This document shows, piece after piece, positions 54,407 to 63,615 of a stretch of DNA of 64,000 bases. Both the position numbers and the translations under genes were made by a program. The notes beneath the pieces are model-generated. The model was not told the DNA's origin. It saw only the letters and a program-made list of their open reading frames with translations, and did no database searches. Source of the DNA: Bacteroidota bacterium (GTDB lineage Bacteria; Bacteroidota; Bacteroidia; NS11-12g; UBA955); the NCBI GenBank assembly GCA_023957335.1, contig JAMLHC010000006.1, positions 159,632-223,631 of the forward strand, given 5' to 3'. The stretch's first letter is position 1, and every line of letters begins with the position of its first letter.

Positions 54407-56536
54407 ATGAAAAAATATACTTGCCCGATGCACCTACAGGTGATAAAGGACGAACCGGGTAAATGTCCGCTTTGCAGAATGGATTTAGTGCCGATGGGTA
54501 GCTCTAAAAATCAATCGAACATTCATCACACACACAAAGAACATTCTAATCATAGCCATCATTCAGAAAATGGCTATAACAAACACGAAGGACACCATAC
54601 AAGTGATTTTATGAAACGCTTTTGGATATCGCTGATATTGACTATTCCAATCCTTTTGCTTTCAGAAATGATACAACTTTGGATAGGATTTCATATTTCT
54701 TTTTCGGGAGATAAATATGTGTTGCTAACGTTGGGAACAGCCATTTATATCTATGGAGGAATGCCCTTTCTTAGAGGAATGATTGGCGAAATCAAAGCCA
54801 AAGCCATAGGAATGATGACACTTGTTGCCATAGCCATATCTGTTGCTTACATCTATTCCGTTGCTGTTGTTTTTGGCTTGCAGGGTATGGACTTTTTCTG
54901 GGAATTGGCAACGCTTATTGTCATTATGCTTTTGGGACATTGGTTAGAGATGCGTTCTCAAATGGCAGCATCAAAGGCATTACAATCTTTAGTAGCCTTA
55001 TTACCAAACGATGTTACCGTAGAGCGTAACGGTGAAGCAATAAGAATAAAACTCGAAGAACTGAAAAATGGCGAAAAGGTTATCATTAAACCTGGCGAAA
55101 AAATTCCTGCGGACGGATTAGTAATTGAAGGATTTTCTTCTGTAAACGAAAGTATGCTTACGGGAGAAAGTATTCCCGTAAAAAAAGAAGTGGATGGAAA
55201 AGTAATTGCGGGTTCTATCAATGGTGACGGTGCGTTGAAGATAAAAACAACTGGCGTTGGAAAAGACAGTTATCTCAATAAGGTAATCAATCTAGTTCAA
55301 GCTGCACAGGAAGCAAAATCCAATACGCAAAATCTTGCCGACAAAGTAGCCAAATGGCTTACTTTCATCGCCATTGCCATTGGAATTAGCACCTTCATTT
55401 ATTGGTATAGCAGTAGTGGCGATATTGCTTTTGCTTTAGAAAGAATGGTTACGGTGATGGTAACGGCTTGTCCTCACGCATTAGGGGTAGCTATACCGTT
55501 AGTAGTTGCTATCTCCACAACGCTTTCGGCAACCAACGGTTTACTTATTCGCAACCGAACTGCATTTGAAACCACACGAAAATTATCTACTGTTATTTTT
55601 GACAAAACAGGAACACTTACCGAAGGTTCTCACAGGGTGGAAAATATCTTTCCAATGACAGATAAATATTCTGCGAATGAAATTATTCAATATGCAGCAG
55701 CTATTCAGCAAAATTCAGAACATCATATTGCAAAAGGTGTGATGCAGACGTTAAAAGAGAAGAATCTTACTTTATGGAAGTCTGAAAACTTTAACTATAT
55801 GCAAGGTATTGGTGTGAGAGGGGGTGTAAATGGAAAGGAAGTTGTAGCAGCAGGACCAAATTATTTCAAAGAGAATAATCATACAATTCCTGAAATTCCA
55901 AAAGAAATCAATCAACATTCTGAAACCGTAAATTTTGTTTTAATAGATAATGAGATAATTGGGATCATTACTTTGGCTGACAGTATTCGTGAAGGCTCTC
56001 AACAGGCAATTGACGAATTGCGAAAAATGATTATCAAATCATTTTTGCTCACAGGCGATAATGAGTATATAGCCAAAGCTGTTGCTGATAAATTAGGTAT
56101 GGATGGTTATTTAGCAAATGTACTTCCCCATCAAAAACAGGAAAAAGTAAAAGAGTTTCAGGCGAAAGGCGAAATCGTAGCAATGACAGGTGATGGTGTA
56201 AACGATGCACCAGCTCTGGCACAAGCAGATGTGGGGATTGCCGTAGGTTCAGGTACAGATGTGGCTGCCGAAACAGCCGATATAATTTTGGTAAATAGTA
56301 ATCCCGAAGATGTAGTAAAATTGATTGATTTCGGCAAACGGACTTATAAAAAAATGGTTCAAAATCTTATCTGGGCAGTAGGCTACAACATTATTGCTAT
56401 TCCGCTTGCAGCAGGTGTTCTCTACCCGAATTTTGTTTTAAGTCCCGCTATGGGTGCAGTATTGATGAGCCTAAGCACTATTATAGTGGCATTTAATGCC
56501 ACACTTTTAAAATTAAGTAAAAATAAACAACATTAA
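54407..56536 (+). CDS. Copper-translocating P1B-type ATPase, CopB-like (CPH motif)
   Basis: A 709-residue inner-membrane ATPase. The N-terminal cytosolic domain reads CPMHLQVIKDEPGKCPLCRM, a heavy-metal-binding motif, followed by a His-rich stretch (HHTHKEHSNHSHHSENGY). Membrane motif TACPHALGVAIPLVVAIS carries CPH, the P1B-3 signature for Cu+ or Ag+ or Cu2+ efflux, rather than CPC. The actuator TGES (MLTGESIPVK), phosphorylation DKTGTLTEG and hinge MTGDGVNDAPALAQADVGIA are intact. Lacks N-terminal ferredoxin-like HMA domains. Exports copper-type ions from the cytoplasm to the periplasm. Confidence 0.93.
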   Translation: MKKYTCPMHLQVIKDEPGKCPLCRMDLVPMGSSKNQSNIHHTHKEHSNHSHHSENGYNKHEGHHTSDFMKRFWISLILTIPILLLSEMIQLWIGFHISFSGDKYVLLTLGTAIYIYGGMPFLRGMIGEIKAKAIGMMTLVAIAISVAYIYSVAVVFGLQGMDFFWELATLIVIMLLGHWLEMRSQMAASKALQSLVALLPNDVTVERNGEAIRIKLEELKNGEKVIIKPGEKIPADGLVIEGFSSVNESMLTGESIPVKKEVDGKVIAGSINGDGALKIKTTGVGKDSYLNKVINLVQAAQEAKSNTQNLADKVAKWLTFIAIAIGISTFIYWYSSSGDIAFALERMVTVMVTACPHALGVAIPLVVAISTTLSATNGLLIRNRTAFETTRKLSTVIFDKTGTLTEGSHRVENIFPMTDKYSANEIIQYAAAIQQNSEHHIAKGVMQTLKEKNLTLWKSENFNYMQGIGVRGGVNGKEVVAAGPNYFKENNHTIPEIPKEINQHSETVNFVLIDNEIIGIITLADSIREGSQQAIDELRKMIIKSFLLTGDNEYIAKAVADKLGMDGYLANVLPHQKQEKVKEFQAKGEIVAMTGDGVNDAPALAQADVGIAVGSGTDVAAETADIILVNSNPEDVVKLIDFGKRTYKKMVQNLIWAVGYNIIAIPLAAGVLYPNFVLSPAMGAVLMSLSTIIVAFNATLLKLSKNKQH

Positions 56537-56548
56537 AAATTTAGAAAA

Positions 56549-57124
56549 ATGAAAAATATTAAAATTCAAATTATAGCATTGGTTCTTATAGCAGCCACAG
56601 TCGTTTCTTGCAATAATTCTTCAAATAAGGAGGATTCAGCCGTTGATACAACAAGCGTAACATCTGAAAAAACAGAAGTCAGAAAAGATGGAATTGCACC
56701 AATTTTATCAGGCTATCTGGCATTGAATAATGCACTTGCATCCGATGACAGCAAAGCTGCTGCCGAAGCCGGAAAAAGAATTCTTGACGGTTTGGAAAAT
56801 GTGGACATGAATAGCATTGCTGCCAACAAAATGAAGCAGTTTATGGAATTAGCTGCTGATGTAAAAGAAAACGCAGAACATATTCGCGACAATGCAGGTA
56901 AAATTGACCACCAAAGAGAGCATTTAGAGTTTTTAAGTAAAGACATACTGGACCTGATTACTCTTTTCGGTGCGCCCCAAAAGCTGTATCAAATCCATTG
57001 TCCAATGGCAAGTAATGAAAAAGGGGCAGATTGGATAAGCGATAGCAAAGAAGTTAAAAATCCTTATTTCGGAAATGCCATGTTGGGCTGTGGAGAAGTG
57101 GTAAAAGAGTTTGACCAGTTATAG
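56549..57124 (+). CDS. DUF3347 domain lipoprotein
   Basis: A 191-residue lipoprotein with lipobox VVSC (LVLIAATVVSCNNSSNKED). The DUF3347 domain has IAPILSGYLALNNALASDDS and a C-terminus IHCPMASNEKGADWISDSKE and KNPYFGNAMLGCGEVVKEF, matching the HCPM, NPYFG and GCG pattern of 53812-54378 but lacking the N-terminal His segment. It lies 12 bases after the ATPase and 27 before cusA. Likely anchored in the periplasmic leaflet, possibly passing copper between the ATPase and the RND pump; this is inferred from order only. Confidence 0.85.
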   Translation: MKNIKIQIIALVLIAATVVSCNNSSNKEDSAVDTTSVTSEKTEVRKDGIAPILSGYLALNNALASDDSKAAAEAGKRILDGLENVDMNSIAANKMKQFMELAADVKENAEHIRDNAGKIDHQREHLEFLSKDILDLITLFGAPQKLYQIHCPMASNEKGADWISDSKEVKNPYFGNAMLGCGEVVKEFDQL

Positions 57125-57151
57125 CTTTCACTAACTATAAAAACGTATGTT

Positions 57152-60100
57152 ATGCTGAACAAATTCATTAATTACTTTCTAAATAACAGGGTAGTTACCC
57201 TGTTATTGTTACTCACCGTGCTGATATGGGGTTTGGTAACTGCACCTTTTAACTGGCACCAAAATCTGTTGCCCAATAACCCTGTCCCTGTTGATGCCAT
57301 TCCCAATCTTGGGGATAATCAACAGATTGTTGCCACTGAATGGATGGGCAGGTCGCCAAAAGATATTCAGGAGCAAATAACCTACCCGCTTACCACTTCA
57401 CTTTTGGGCATGCCCGGAGTGAAAACGATAAGGAGCACCTCTATGTTCGGGATGTCCTTTATCTATATCATCTTTGAAGAAAATGTAGAATTTTATTGGA
57501 GCCGTTCCCGTATTCTTGAAAAACTCAATTCCCTTCCGGCAGGAACTTTACCAACTGGTGTAACACCCACCTTGGGCCCTGATGCAACTGCACTTGGACA
57601 AGTATTTTGGTACACTTTAGAGGGCAGAAACCCAAAAACAGGCAAGCCAACCGGAGGATGGGATCCCGATGAACTAAGAACCATTCAGGATTTCTACGCC
57701 AAGTACAGCCTTTCGTCTGCTGAAGGCGTATCGGAAGTTGCTTCTATCGGTGGTTTTATCAAAGAATATCAGGTGGACATCAATCCCGATGCACTGCGGG
57801 CATACAACCTGACAATTATGGATGTGATGACCGCTATTCAGAAAAGCAATTTAGACATCGGTGCTGAAACGATAGAGGTAAACAAGGTTGAATATTTAGT
57901 GCGTGGATTGGGCTATATAAAAACGGTAGAAGACCTGGAAAATGCCGTAGTAACAGTAAGGAATAATATTCCGGTCAAAATCAAAGATGTAGCTTTTGTC
58001 AATCTGGGACCAGCTCCACGCAGAGGGGGATTGGATAAAGAAGGCGTGGAAGCTGTTGGTGGCGTTGTTGTTGCCCGTTTCGGTGCAAATCCGCTGGAGG
58101 TAATTGACAATGTAAAAGCAAAAATAGTTGAGATGGAAGCCGGGCTTCCGCAAAAAACGTTGTCCGACGGTTCTATATCCAAAGTTACCGTAGTGCCTTT
58201 CTATGACCGCTCCGGTTTAATACATGAAACTATTGGTACATTGGAATCTGCATTGGCTCACGAAATACTGATTTCCATTATTGTGGTTATCGTATTGGTG
58301 TTTAATCTCAGAGCTTCTTTGATCATTTCCAGCATTCTGCCACTTGGCGTATTGGCAACCTTTATATTTATGAAATATCTTGGAGTAGAAGCCAATATTG
58401 TAGCCCTTTCGGGTATTGCCATCGCTATCGAAGTGATGGTTGACGTGGGGGTTGTCTTTGTGGAAAGCATAATCCGCTACATGGAAGAAGAACGGAAACA
58501 AGGTATTGAAAGCAAAGGAAAGGCATTTGTAAATTTAATCTCAAAAGCCGTTTCTGAAGTATCGGGCGCCATCACTACTGCGATGCTCACCACCATCGTC
58601 AGCTTTCTGCCCGTATTTGCTATGGAAGCACAGGAAGGTAAACTATTTCGCCCATTGGCATTTACCAAAACTTTTGCCATTACATCTGCATTCATTTTAG
58701 GATTGATAGTGATACCAACGATTGCCTACTATGTTTTTTCAATAAAAATTGAACGGAAAAAACTAAGAAGGATAATGAATTATATCTTAGTGGTATTGGG
58801 TATTGCTTTGTGGATTTACAGCGGAGTTTTTGCAGCTGTAGCTTTGACATTTATCGGGTTAAATAACCTTTTCATCAGCCGGTGGAAAGGAGAACGCATT
58901 GCCAATTACGTCAATATTGCTATTACACTGGTAGTAGTTCTCTCCTATCTTTCAGAAGAATGGCTGCCGTTGGGCACTCAGGCGAAATTATCCACAAATT
59001 TTGTATTTGTATTTATGGCGATTGCCTTTGTACTCGGACTCCTTTGGTTATTGGTTATTTATTATGAAAAGATATTGAGATGGGCATTGACCCACCGTTG
59101 GAAATTTATGGCAATTCCAATCCTGACATTGTTTTGGGGTATGCTTGCCTGGCAGGGAACGGACAAAACTTTTGGTTTTGTCGCCAAAGGTTTTGAAAGT
59201 GCCGGCTGGAAAAGTTTTAAGGAAACTGGTTTTTGGCAAAAGTCAACCAAAATGTTTCCCGGTATGGGACAGGAATTTATGCCGAGTTTAAACGAAGGTT
59301 CTTTTCTGCTGATGCCCACAACTATGCCCCATACAGGTGTTCAACAGAATCTGCAATATATTCAAACTTTGGACAGGCGTATTCAAAATATTCCCGAGGT
59401 AGAACTTACGGTTGGAAAATGGGGACGTGTAAATTCTGCATTAGACCCCGCTCCCACACAAATGTTTGAAAATACCATCAACTACATTCCGGAATACATT
59501 TTAAATGAAGAAGGACACCGGGAGCGATTTCAGGTAAATAAAAAAGGAGAATATGAATTAATCGGGGGTCAAACATACAATCCTGAAAGCGGGTTCAGAA
59601 AAATACCTAAAGACAGTTTAATCACAGATAAAAACGGCAAATTTTTCAGACAATGGCGACCTGAAATAAAGAAAACTGACGATATATGGCAGGCAATCGT
59701 CAACGCATCGCATTTACCGGGGATGACTTCTGCTCCCAAACTTCAACCCATAGAAGCAAGATTAGTTATGCTTGCTACAGGAATGCGTGCACCCATGGGG
59801 TTGAAAATTTCAGGACCGGATTTGGAGTCTATTGCAACTGCCGGAAAAGAATTGGAAACGGCTCTAAAAGGAGTTCCATCTGTTATCCCATCTACTGTGT
59901 TTTATGATCGTGCTATCGGTGCACCTTATGTGGAGATTCATTTGGACAGAAATAAAATGGCGAGATACGGCATCACAGTAGAAGATTTACAGGAAGTGAT
60001 AAGTTCGGCTGTTGGCGGAATGACATTAACCACTACCGTAGAAGGTCGGGAACGTTTTCCGGTAAGGCTTCGCTATCCACGTGAACTGAGAGACCATCCC

Positions 60101-60979
60101 GAGGCATTGAAAAAAATAATAATTCCTACCGGAACGGGAACGCAGATACCTCTGGAAGAGGTAGCCCATATAGGGTACGCAAAAGGCGCTCAGATGATAC
60201 AAAGCGAAAACACCTTTTTAATCGGGTATGTAATTTTTGACAAAATCAGCGGAAAAGCGGAGGTTGACGTAGTACACGAAGCAGATAAAATATTGAAAGG
60301 AAAAATAGCTTCGGGTGAATTAAAATTGCCCAAAGGTGTGAGCTATAAATTTGCCGGTAACTACGAGCAACAGGAACATGCCACCAAACGGCTGATGCTT
60401 GTTATTCCAATCAGCTTACTTGCCATCTTACTGATTTTATATTTTCAGTTTGAAACCGTAACGGCTTCACTCATTCATTTTTCAGGTGTGTTTGTAGCAT
60501 TTGCAGGTGGTTTTATTTTGTTGTGGTTATACAGTCAACCCTGGTTTATGAACTTTTCAGTCGGAGGTATGAATATGCGAGATTTGTTTCAGATGCACGA
60601 CATTAATTTGAGTATTGCGGTCTGGGTGGGCTTTATCGCACTGTTTGGATTGGCAACTAATGATGGGGTCATTATGGGTACTTATATTCACGACACCTTT
60701 ATTGCCCGCAATCCTCAAACAAAAGAAGAAGTGAGGGAAGCCGTTGTTTATGCAGGTTTAAAACGGGTACGACCGGCCTCAATGACCACCGCCACCGCAT
60801 TGATTGCACTATTGCCCGTATTGACTTCTACCGGAAAGGGGGCTGAAATTATGGTACCAATGGCTATCCCCACATTTGGTGGAATGTTGATACAATCCAT
60901 GACCATGTTTGTGGTGCCTGTATTTCAATGTTGGTGGAGAGAGTGGGCAATTCGCAAAGGACATCCAACCGAAAAATAA
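57152..60979 (+). CDS. cusA: CusA/CzcA-type heavy-metal RND efflux transporter
   Basis: A 1275-residue inner-membrane proton antiporter, longer than the usual 1040. MLNKFINYFLNNRVVTLLLL is the first helix; PDATALGQVFWYTLEGRNP, DINPDALRAYNLTIMDVMTA and MEVMVDVGVVFVESIIRYME-type sequences (here IAIEVMVDVGVVFVESIIRY, with Asp and Glu for proton relay) are diagnostic. The extra length lies near residues 540-720, which adds hydrophobic segments and periplasmic region. TMPHTGVQQNLQYIQTLDRR and DPAPTQMFENTINYIPE are in the second porter domain, and GLATNDGVIMGTYIHDTF near the C-terminus. It pumps Cu+/Ag+ (or Zn/Co, less likely) through a tripartite complex with the next two genes. Confidence 0.93.
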   Translation: MLNKFINYFLNNRVVTLLLLLTVLIWGLVTAPFNWHQNLLPNNPVPVDAIPNLGDNQQIVATEWMGRSPKDIQEQITYPLTTSLLGMPGVKTIRSTSMFGMSFIYIIFEENVEFYWSRSRILEKLNSLPAGTLPTGVTPTLGPDATALGQVFWYTLEGRNPKTGKPTGGWDPDELRTIQDFYAKYSLSSAEGVSEVASIGGFIKEYQVDINPDALRAYNLTIMDVMTAIQKSNLDIGAETIEVNKVEYLVRGLGYIKTVEDLENAVVTVRNNIPVKIKDVAFVNLGPAPRRGGLDKEGVEAVGGVVVARFGANPLEVIDNVKAKIVEMEAGLPQKTLSDGSISKVTVVPFYDRSGLIHETIGTLESALAHEILISIIVVIVLVFNLRASLIISSILPLGVLATFIFMKYLGVEANIVALSGIAIAIEVMVDVGVVFVESIIRYMEEERKQGIESKGKAFVNLISKAVSEVSGAITTAMLTTIVSFLPVFAMEAQEGKLFRPLAFTKTFAITSAFILGLIVIPTIAYYVFSIKIERKKLRRIMNYILVVLGIALWIYSGVFAAVALTFIGLNNLFISRWKGERIANYVNIAITLVVVLSYLSEEWLPLGTQAKLSTNFVFVFMAIAFVLGLLWLLVIYYEKILRWALTHRWKFMAIPILTLFWGMLAWQGTDKTFGFVAKGFESAGWKSFKETGFWQKSTKMFPGMGQEFMPSLNEGSFLLMPTTMPHTGVQQNLQYIQTLDRRIQNIPEVELTVGKWGRVNSALDPAPTQMFENTINYIPEYILNEEGHRERFQVNKKGEYELIGGQTYNPESGFRKIPKDSLITDKNGKFFRQWRPEIKKTDDIWQAIVNASHLPGMTSAPKLQPIEARLVMLATGMRAPMGLKISGPDLESIATAGKELETALKGVPSVIPSTVFYDRAIGAPYVEIHLDRNKMARYGITVEDLQEVISSAVGGMTLTTTVEGRERFPVRLRYPRELRDHPEALKKIIIPTGTGTQIPLEEVAHIGYAKGAQMIQSENTFLIGYVIFDKISGKAEVDVVHEADKILKGKIASGELKLPKGVSYKFAGNYEQQEHATKRLMLVIPISLLAILLILYFQFETVTASLIHFSGVFVAFAGGFILLWLYSQPWFMNFSVGGMNMRDLFQMHDINLSIAVWVGFIALFGLATNDGVIMGTYIHDTFIARNPQTKEEVREAVVYAGLKRVRPASMTTATALIALLPVLTSTGKGAEIMVPMAIPTFGGMLIQSMTMFVVPVFQCWWREWAIRKGHPTEK

Positions 60980-60991
60980 AAAAGAAATAAA

Positions 60992-62296
60992 ATGGAAAAT
61001 AAAATTAAAAATATCGGTTGTTTAATCATGTTAGTATTAACAACCATTGCTTTTCCCACACTATTGTTGGCACAAAGCACGGCAACAGATTCATTAGATT
61101 ATTATATAGCAGTTGCAGTTCAAAATAACCCGGGAACGAAGGCTCAAAAATTGGCTTATGAAGCTTATTTGGAGAAAATACCGCAAGCGGGTGCTTTTGA
61201 CGACCCCGAGTTTACCGGAGAATTTTACCCTTCTCCAATGAACATAATTGGTGGTCGTTCAATTGCCAACTTCAGTGTAATGCAAAGATTTCCCTGGTTT
61301 GGCACAAGAAAGTTAGCACGCATGGAGGCAGGTTACGAATCTGAAATACAGTTTCAGCAGTACAAATCTGAAATGGATAACCTTATATTACAGGTTTCTC
61401 TGCAATGGTATGAAATGCAAAAATTGAACGAACAGATTAATAATAATTTAGAGCAAAAAAAGTTTTTAAAAAATCTGGAAGAACTTGCATTAAGGAAATA
61501 TTCTTCTCCATCAGGTAGCGCCTCACTCGGTATGTCGGATGTGCTTAGAATACGATTGGAACAGGCAGAAGTTGACAATAACATAGAAAGTCTAAAGGCA
61601 TTACTAAGGTCGGAAAAAGCAAAATTTAATATGCTTTTAAACAGAGATGTGAACGAAACGGTGAATATCGGTAACGCTATCTTCAAAACAACTTTCTTGT
61701 TTCAGATTGAAGACATCCTAAAGTCAATTGATGCCAACAATCCGGATTTATTGATGATTGAAAAAGAAATAATGGCATATAAAGCCAAAGCCGAAAAAGA
61801 CAAAAAAATGAGCTATCCGATGCTTGGCATTGGCGTTCAGTATATGCTCATCGGCAAAACGAATGAAGAGATGTTTAAAATGGGGAGCATGAACGGCAGA
61901 GATATGGTCATGCCTATGGTGTCGGTTTCTTTACCTCTATTCCGCAAAAAATACCATGCACAACAAAATGAGAGCGTACTATGGCAGCAGTCAAATAAGG
62001 AAAAAAGAGAGAACACATTTAATAATCTCAAAAGTGATTTATATGGTTTTAAAAATCAATTGGACGATGCCGAACGCTCCATTGCTCTTTATGAAAAACA
62101 AACAGAACTGGCACTTACCACTTACAACCTGACTGTGCAGGAATTTGTAACGGGCAAAGGCGATTTAACCAATGTTATTCAGGTGCAACGCCAGTTGTTG
62201 GATTACCAATTGAAGAAAGCCGAAGCCATAGCAGGTTATAATTCAATGGCAGTTTCAATTGAAAAATTAACCTCTTTTAATACATATCAAAAATAA
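60992..62296 (+). CDS. TolC-family outer-membrane efflux channel (CusC-like)
   Basis: A 434-residue protein with signal peptide reading ITFPTLLLAQS-like (MLVLTTIAFPTLLLAQSTAT). It shows the repeated alpha-hairpin pattern: LDYYIAVAVQNNPGTKAQKL and LAYEAYLEKIPQAGAFDDPE then SVMQRFPWFGTRKLARMEAG in the first half, and LALTTYNLTVQEFVTGKGDL and TNVIQVQRQLLDYQLKKAEA in the second. It forms the trimeric outer-membrane channel for CusA and the adaptor encoded next. It lies 12 bases after cusA and five before cusB. Confidence 0.9.
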   Translation: MENKIKNIGCLIMLVLTTIAFPTLLLAQSTATDSLDYYIAVAVQNNPGTKAQKLAYEAYLEKIPQAGAFDDPEFTGEFYPSPMNIIGGRSIANFSVMQRFPWFGTRKLARMEAGYESEIQFQQYKSEMDNLILQVSLQWYEMQKLNEQINNNLEQKKFLKNLEELALRKYSSPSGSASLGMSDVLRIRLEQAEVDNNIESLKALLRSEKAKFNMLLNRDVNETVNIGNAIFKTTFLFQIEDILKSIDANNPDLLMIEKEIMAYKAKAEKDKKMSYPMLGIGVQYMLIGKTNEEMFKMGSMNGRDMVMPMVSVSLPLFRKKYHAQQNESVLWQQSNKEKRENTFNNLKSDLYGFKNQLDDAERSIALYEKQTELALTTYNLTVQEFVTGKGDLTNVIQVQRQLLDYQLKKAEAIAGYNSMAVSIEKLTSFNTYQK

Positions 62297-62301
62297 AAGA
62301 A

Positions 62302-63600
62302 ATGAAAAAATTAAAAAATATATTTAAAAACAGAGCCTCACAGTTTGTACTCATTCTGTTGTCAGGCATTTTATTAGGATGGTTGGTATTTGGCAGAACT
62401 GAAACCCACGACCATTCAACAGAGGTAGCGGCATCCGAAAAAAGCGGCACTATCTGGACTTGTTCTATGCACCCTCAAATCAGAATGGACAAGCCCGGTA
62501 AATGTCCTATCTGCGGTATGGATTTAATTCCTTTAAAAACAAACGATCACAACGACCACTCCAATCATGAAGTGGATGAAGATGCCATCCAGATGACCCC
62601 GGAAGCCATTGCATTGGCAAATGTACAAACTACGGTCGTTGGCCATCAAAAGGCAATTAAAGACATGCAGTTGTACGGAACCATTCAGATTGACGAGCGT
62701 TTGCAACACTCTCAAACTTCACACGTCAATGGTCGCATAGAAGCATTATACGCCAACTTTACGGGAGAACCTGTAAAACAAGGACAAGCCATTGCCAGAA
62801 TATACTCTCCCGATTTGATGACGGCACAACAGGAGTTGCTGGAAGCAGCTAAATTAAACGATCTGCAACCGGGCTTGCTGGCAGCAGCTAAGGAAAAAAT
62901 GAAGTTGTGGAAGATGACTGAGGAGCAAATTTCCAATGTACTGAGTTCAAAAACTGTTTCTCCTTATGTAACTATTTATGCCAATACAAGTGGCGTAATT
63001 GTTAGTAAAAATGTGAATCAGGGTGATTATATCAGTCAGGGTACAGTGTTGTATAATATCGCAAACTTAAACCGTTTATGGGCTGTTTTTGATGCTTATG
63101 AAAGCGATTTACCCTTTCTCAAAGTCGGCGACCAGTTGGAATATACTTTGCAAAGCCTGCCAGGCAAGACTTTTAAAGGAAAAATCGTATTCATAAACCC
63201 TATTGTGGATGCTGCATCGCGCACTGCCAAAATAAGAGTGGAGGTTAACAATCTCCAAAATTTACTCAAGCCGGAAATGTATGCTACCGCAGTGGTTAAT
63301 GCACCGGTTAGAGGCTCTGGCAAAGATATTGTGGTTCCCAAATCAGCAGTCCTGTGGACAGGCAAACGCTCGGTAATTTATGTGAAAGAACATGGGACTT
63401 CCATCCCCACTTTCAAAATGAGAGAAATTGATTTGGGAGCTTCATTGGGCGATAGCTATGTAGTCCTTTCAGGTGTTGAGAATGGTGATGAAGTGGTAAC
63501 AAATGGAGCTTTTTCTATTGATGCCAGTGCACAATTGGAAGGCAAAAAAAGTATGATGAATGAGACCAAAGGAATGGTTTCAAACGAACATCATCATTAA
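62302..63600 (+). CDS. cusB: CusB-type RND periplasmic adaptor with heavy-metal-binding domain
   Basis: A 432-residue periplasmic membrane-fusion protein, starting KKLKNIFKNRASQFVLILLS with an N-terminal membrane anchor. Residues about 45-75 read WTCSMHPQIRMDKPGKCPIC and GMDLIPL, a metal-binding module like that of the CopB-type ATPase in the same cluster, bracketed by His-rich runs. The adaptor core follows: IEALYANFTGEPVKQGQAIA, RIYSPDLMTAQQELLEAAK, DYISQGTVLYNIANLNRLWA and GKIVFINPIVDAASRTAKIR. It links the inner-membrane pump to the outer-membrane channel. The module may load metal onto the pump. Confidence 0.92.
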   Translation: MKKLKNIFKNRASQFVLILLSGILLGWLVFGRTETHDHSTEVAASEKSGTIWTCSMHPQIRMDKPGKCPICGMDLIPLKTNDHNDHSNHEVDEDAIQMTPEAIALANVQTTVVGHQKAIKDMQLYGTIQIDERLQHSQTSHVNGRIEALYANFTGEPVKQGQAIARIYSPDLMTAQQELLEAAKLNDLQPGLLAAAKEKMKLWKMTEEQISNVLSSKTVSPYVTIYANTSGVIVSKNVNQGDYISQGTVLYNIANLNRLWAVFDAYESDLPFLKVGDQLEYTLQSLPGKTFKGKIVFINPIVDAASRTAKIRVEVNNLQNLLKPEMYATAVVNAPVRGSGKDIVVPKSAVLWTGKRSVIYVKEHGTSIPTFKMREIDLGASLGDSYVVLSGVENGDEVVTNGAFSIDASAQLEGKKSMMNETKGMVSNEHHH

Positions 63601-63615
63601 ATAGGTAACAATAAG

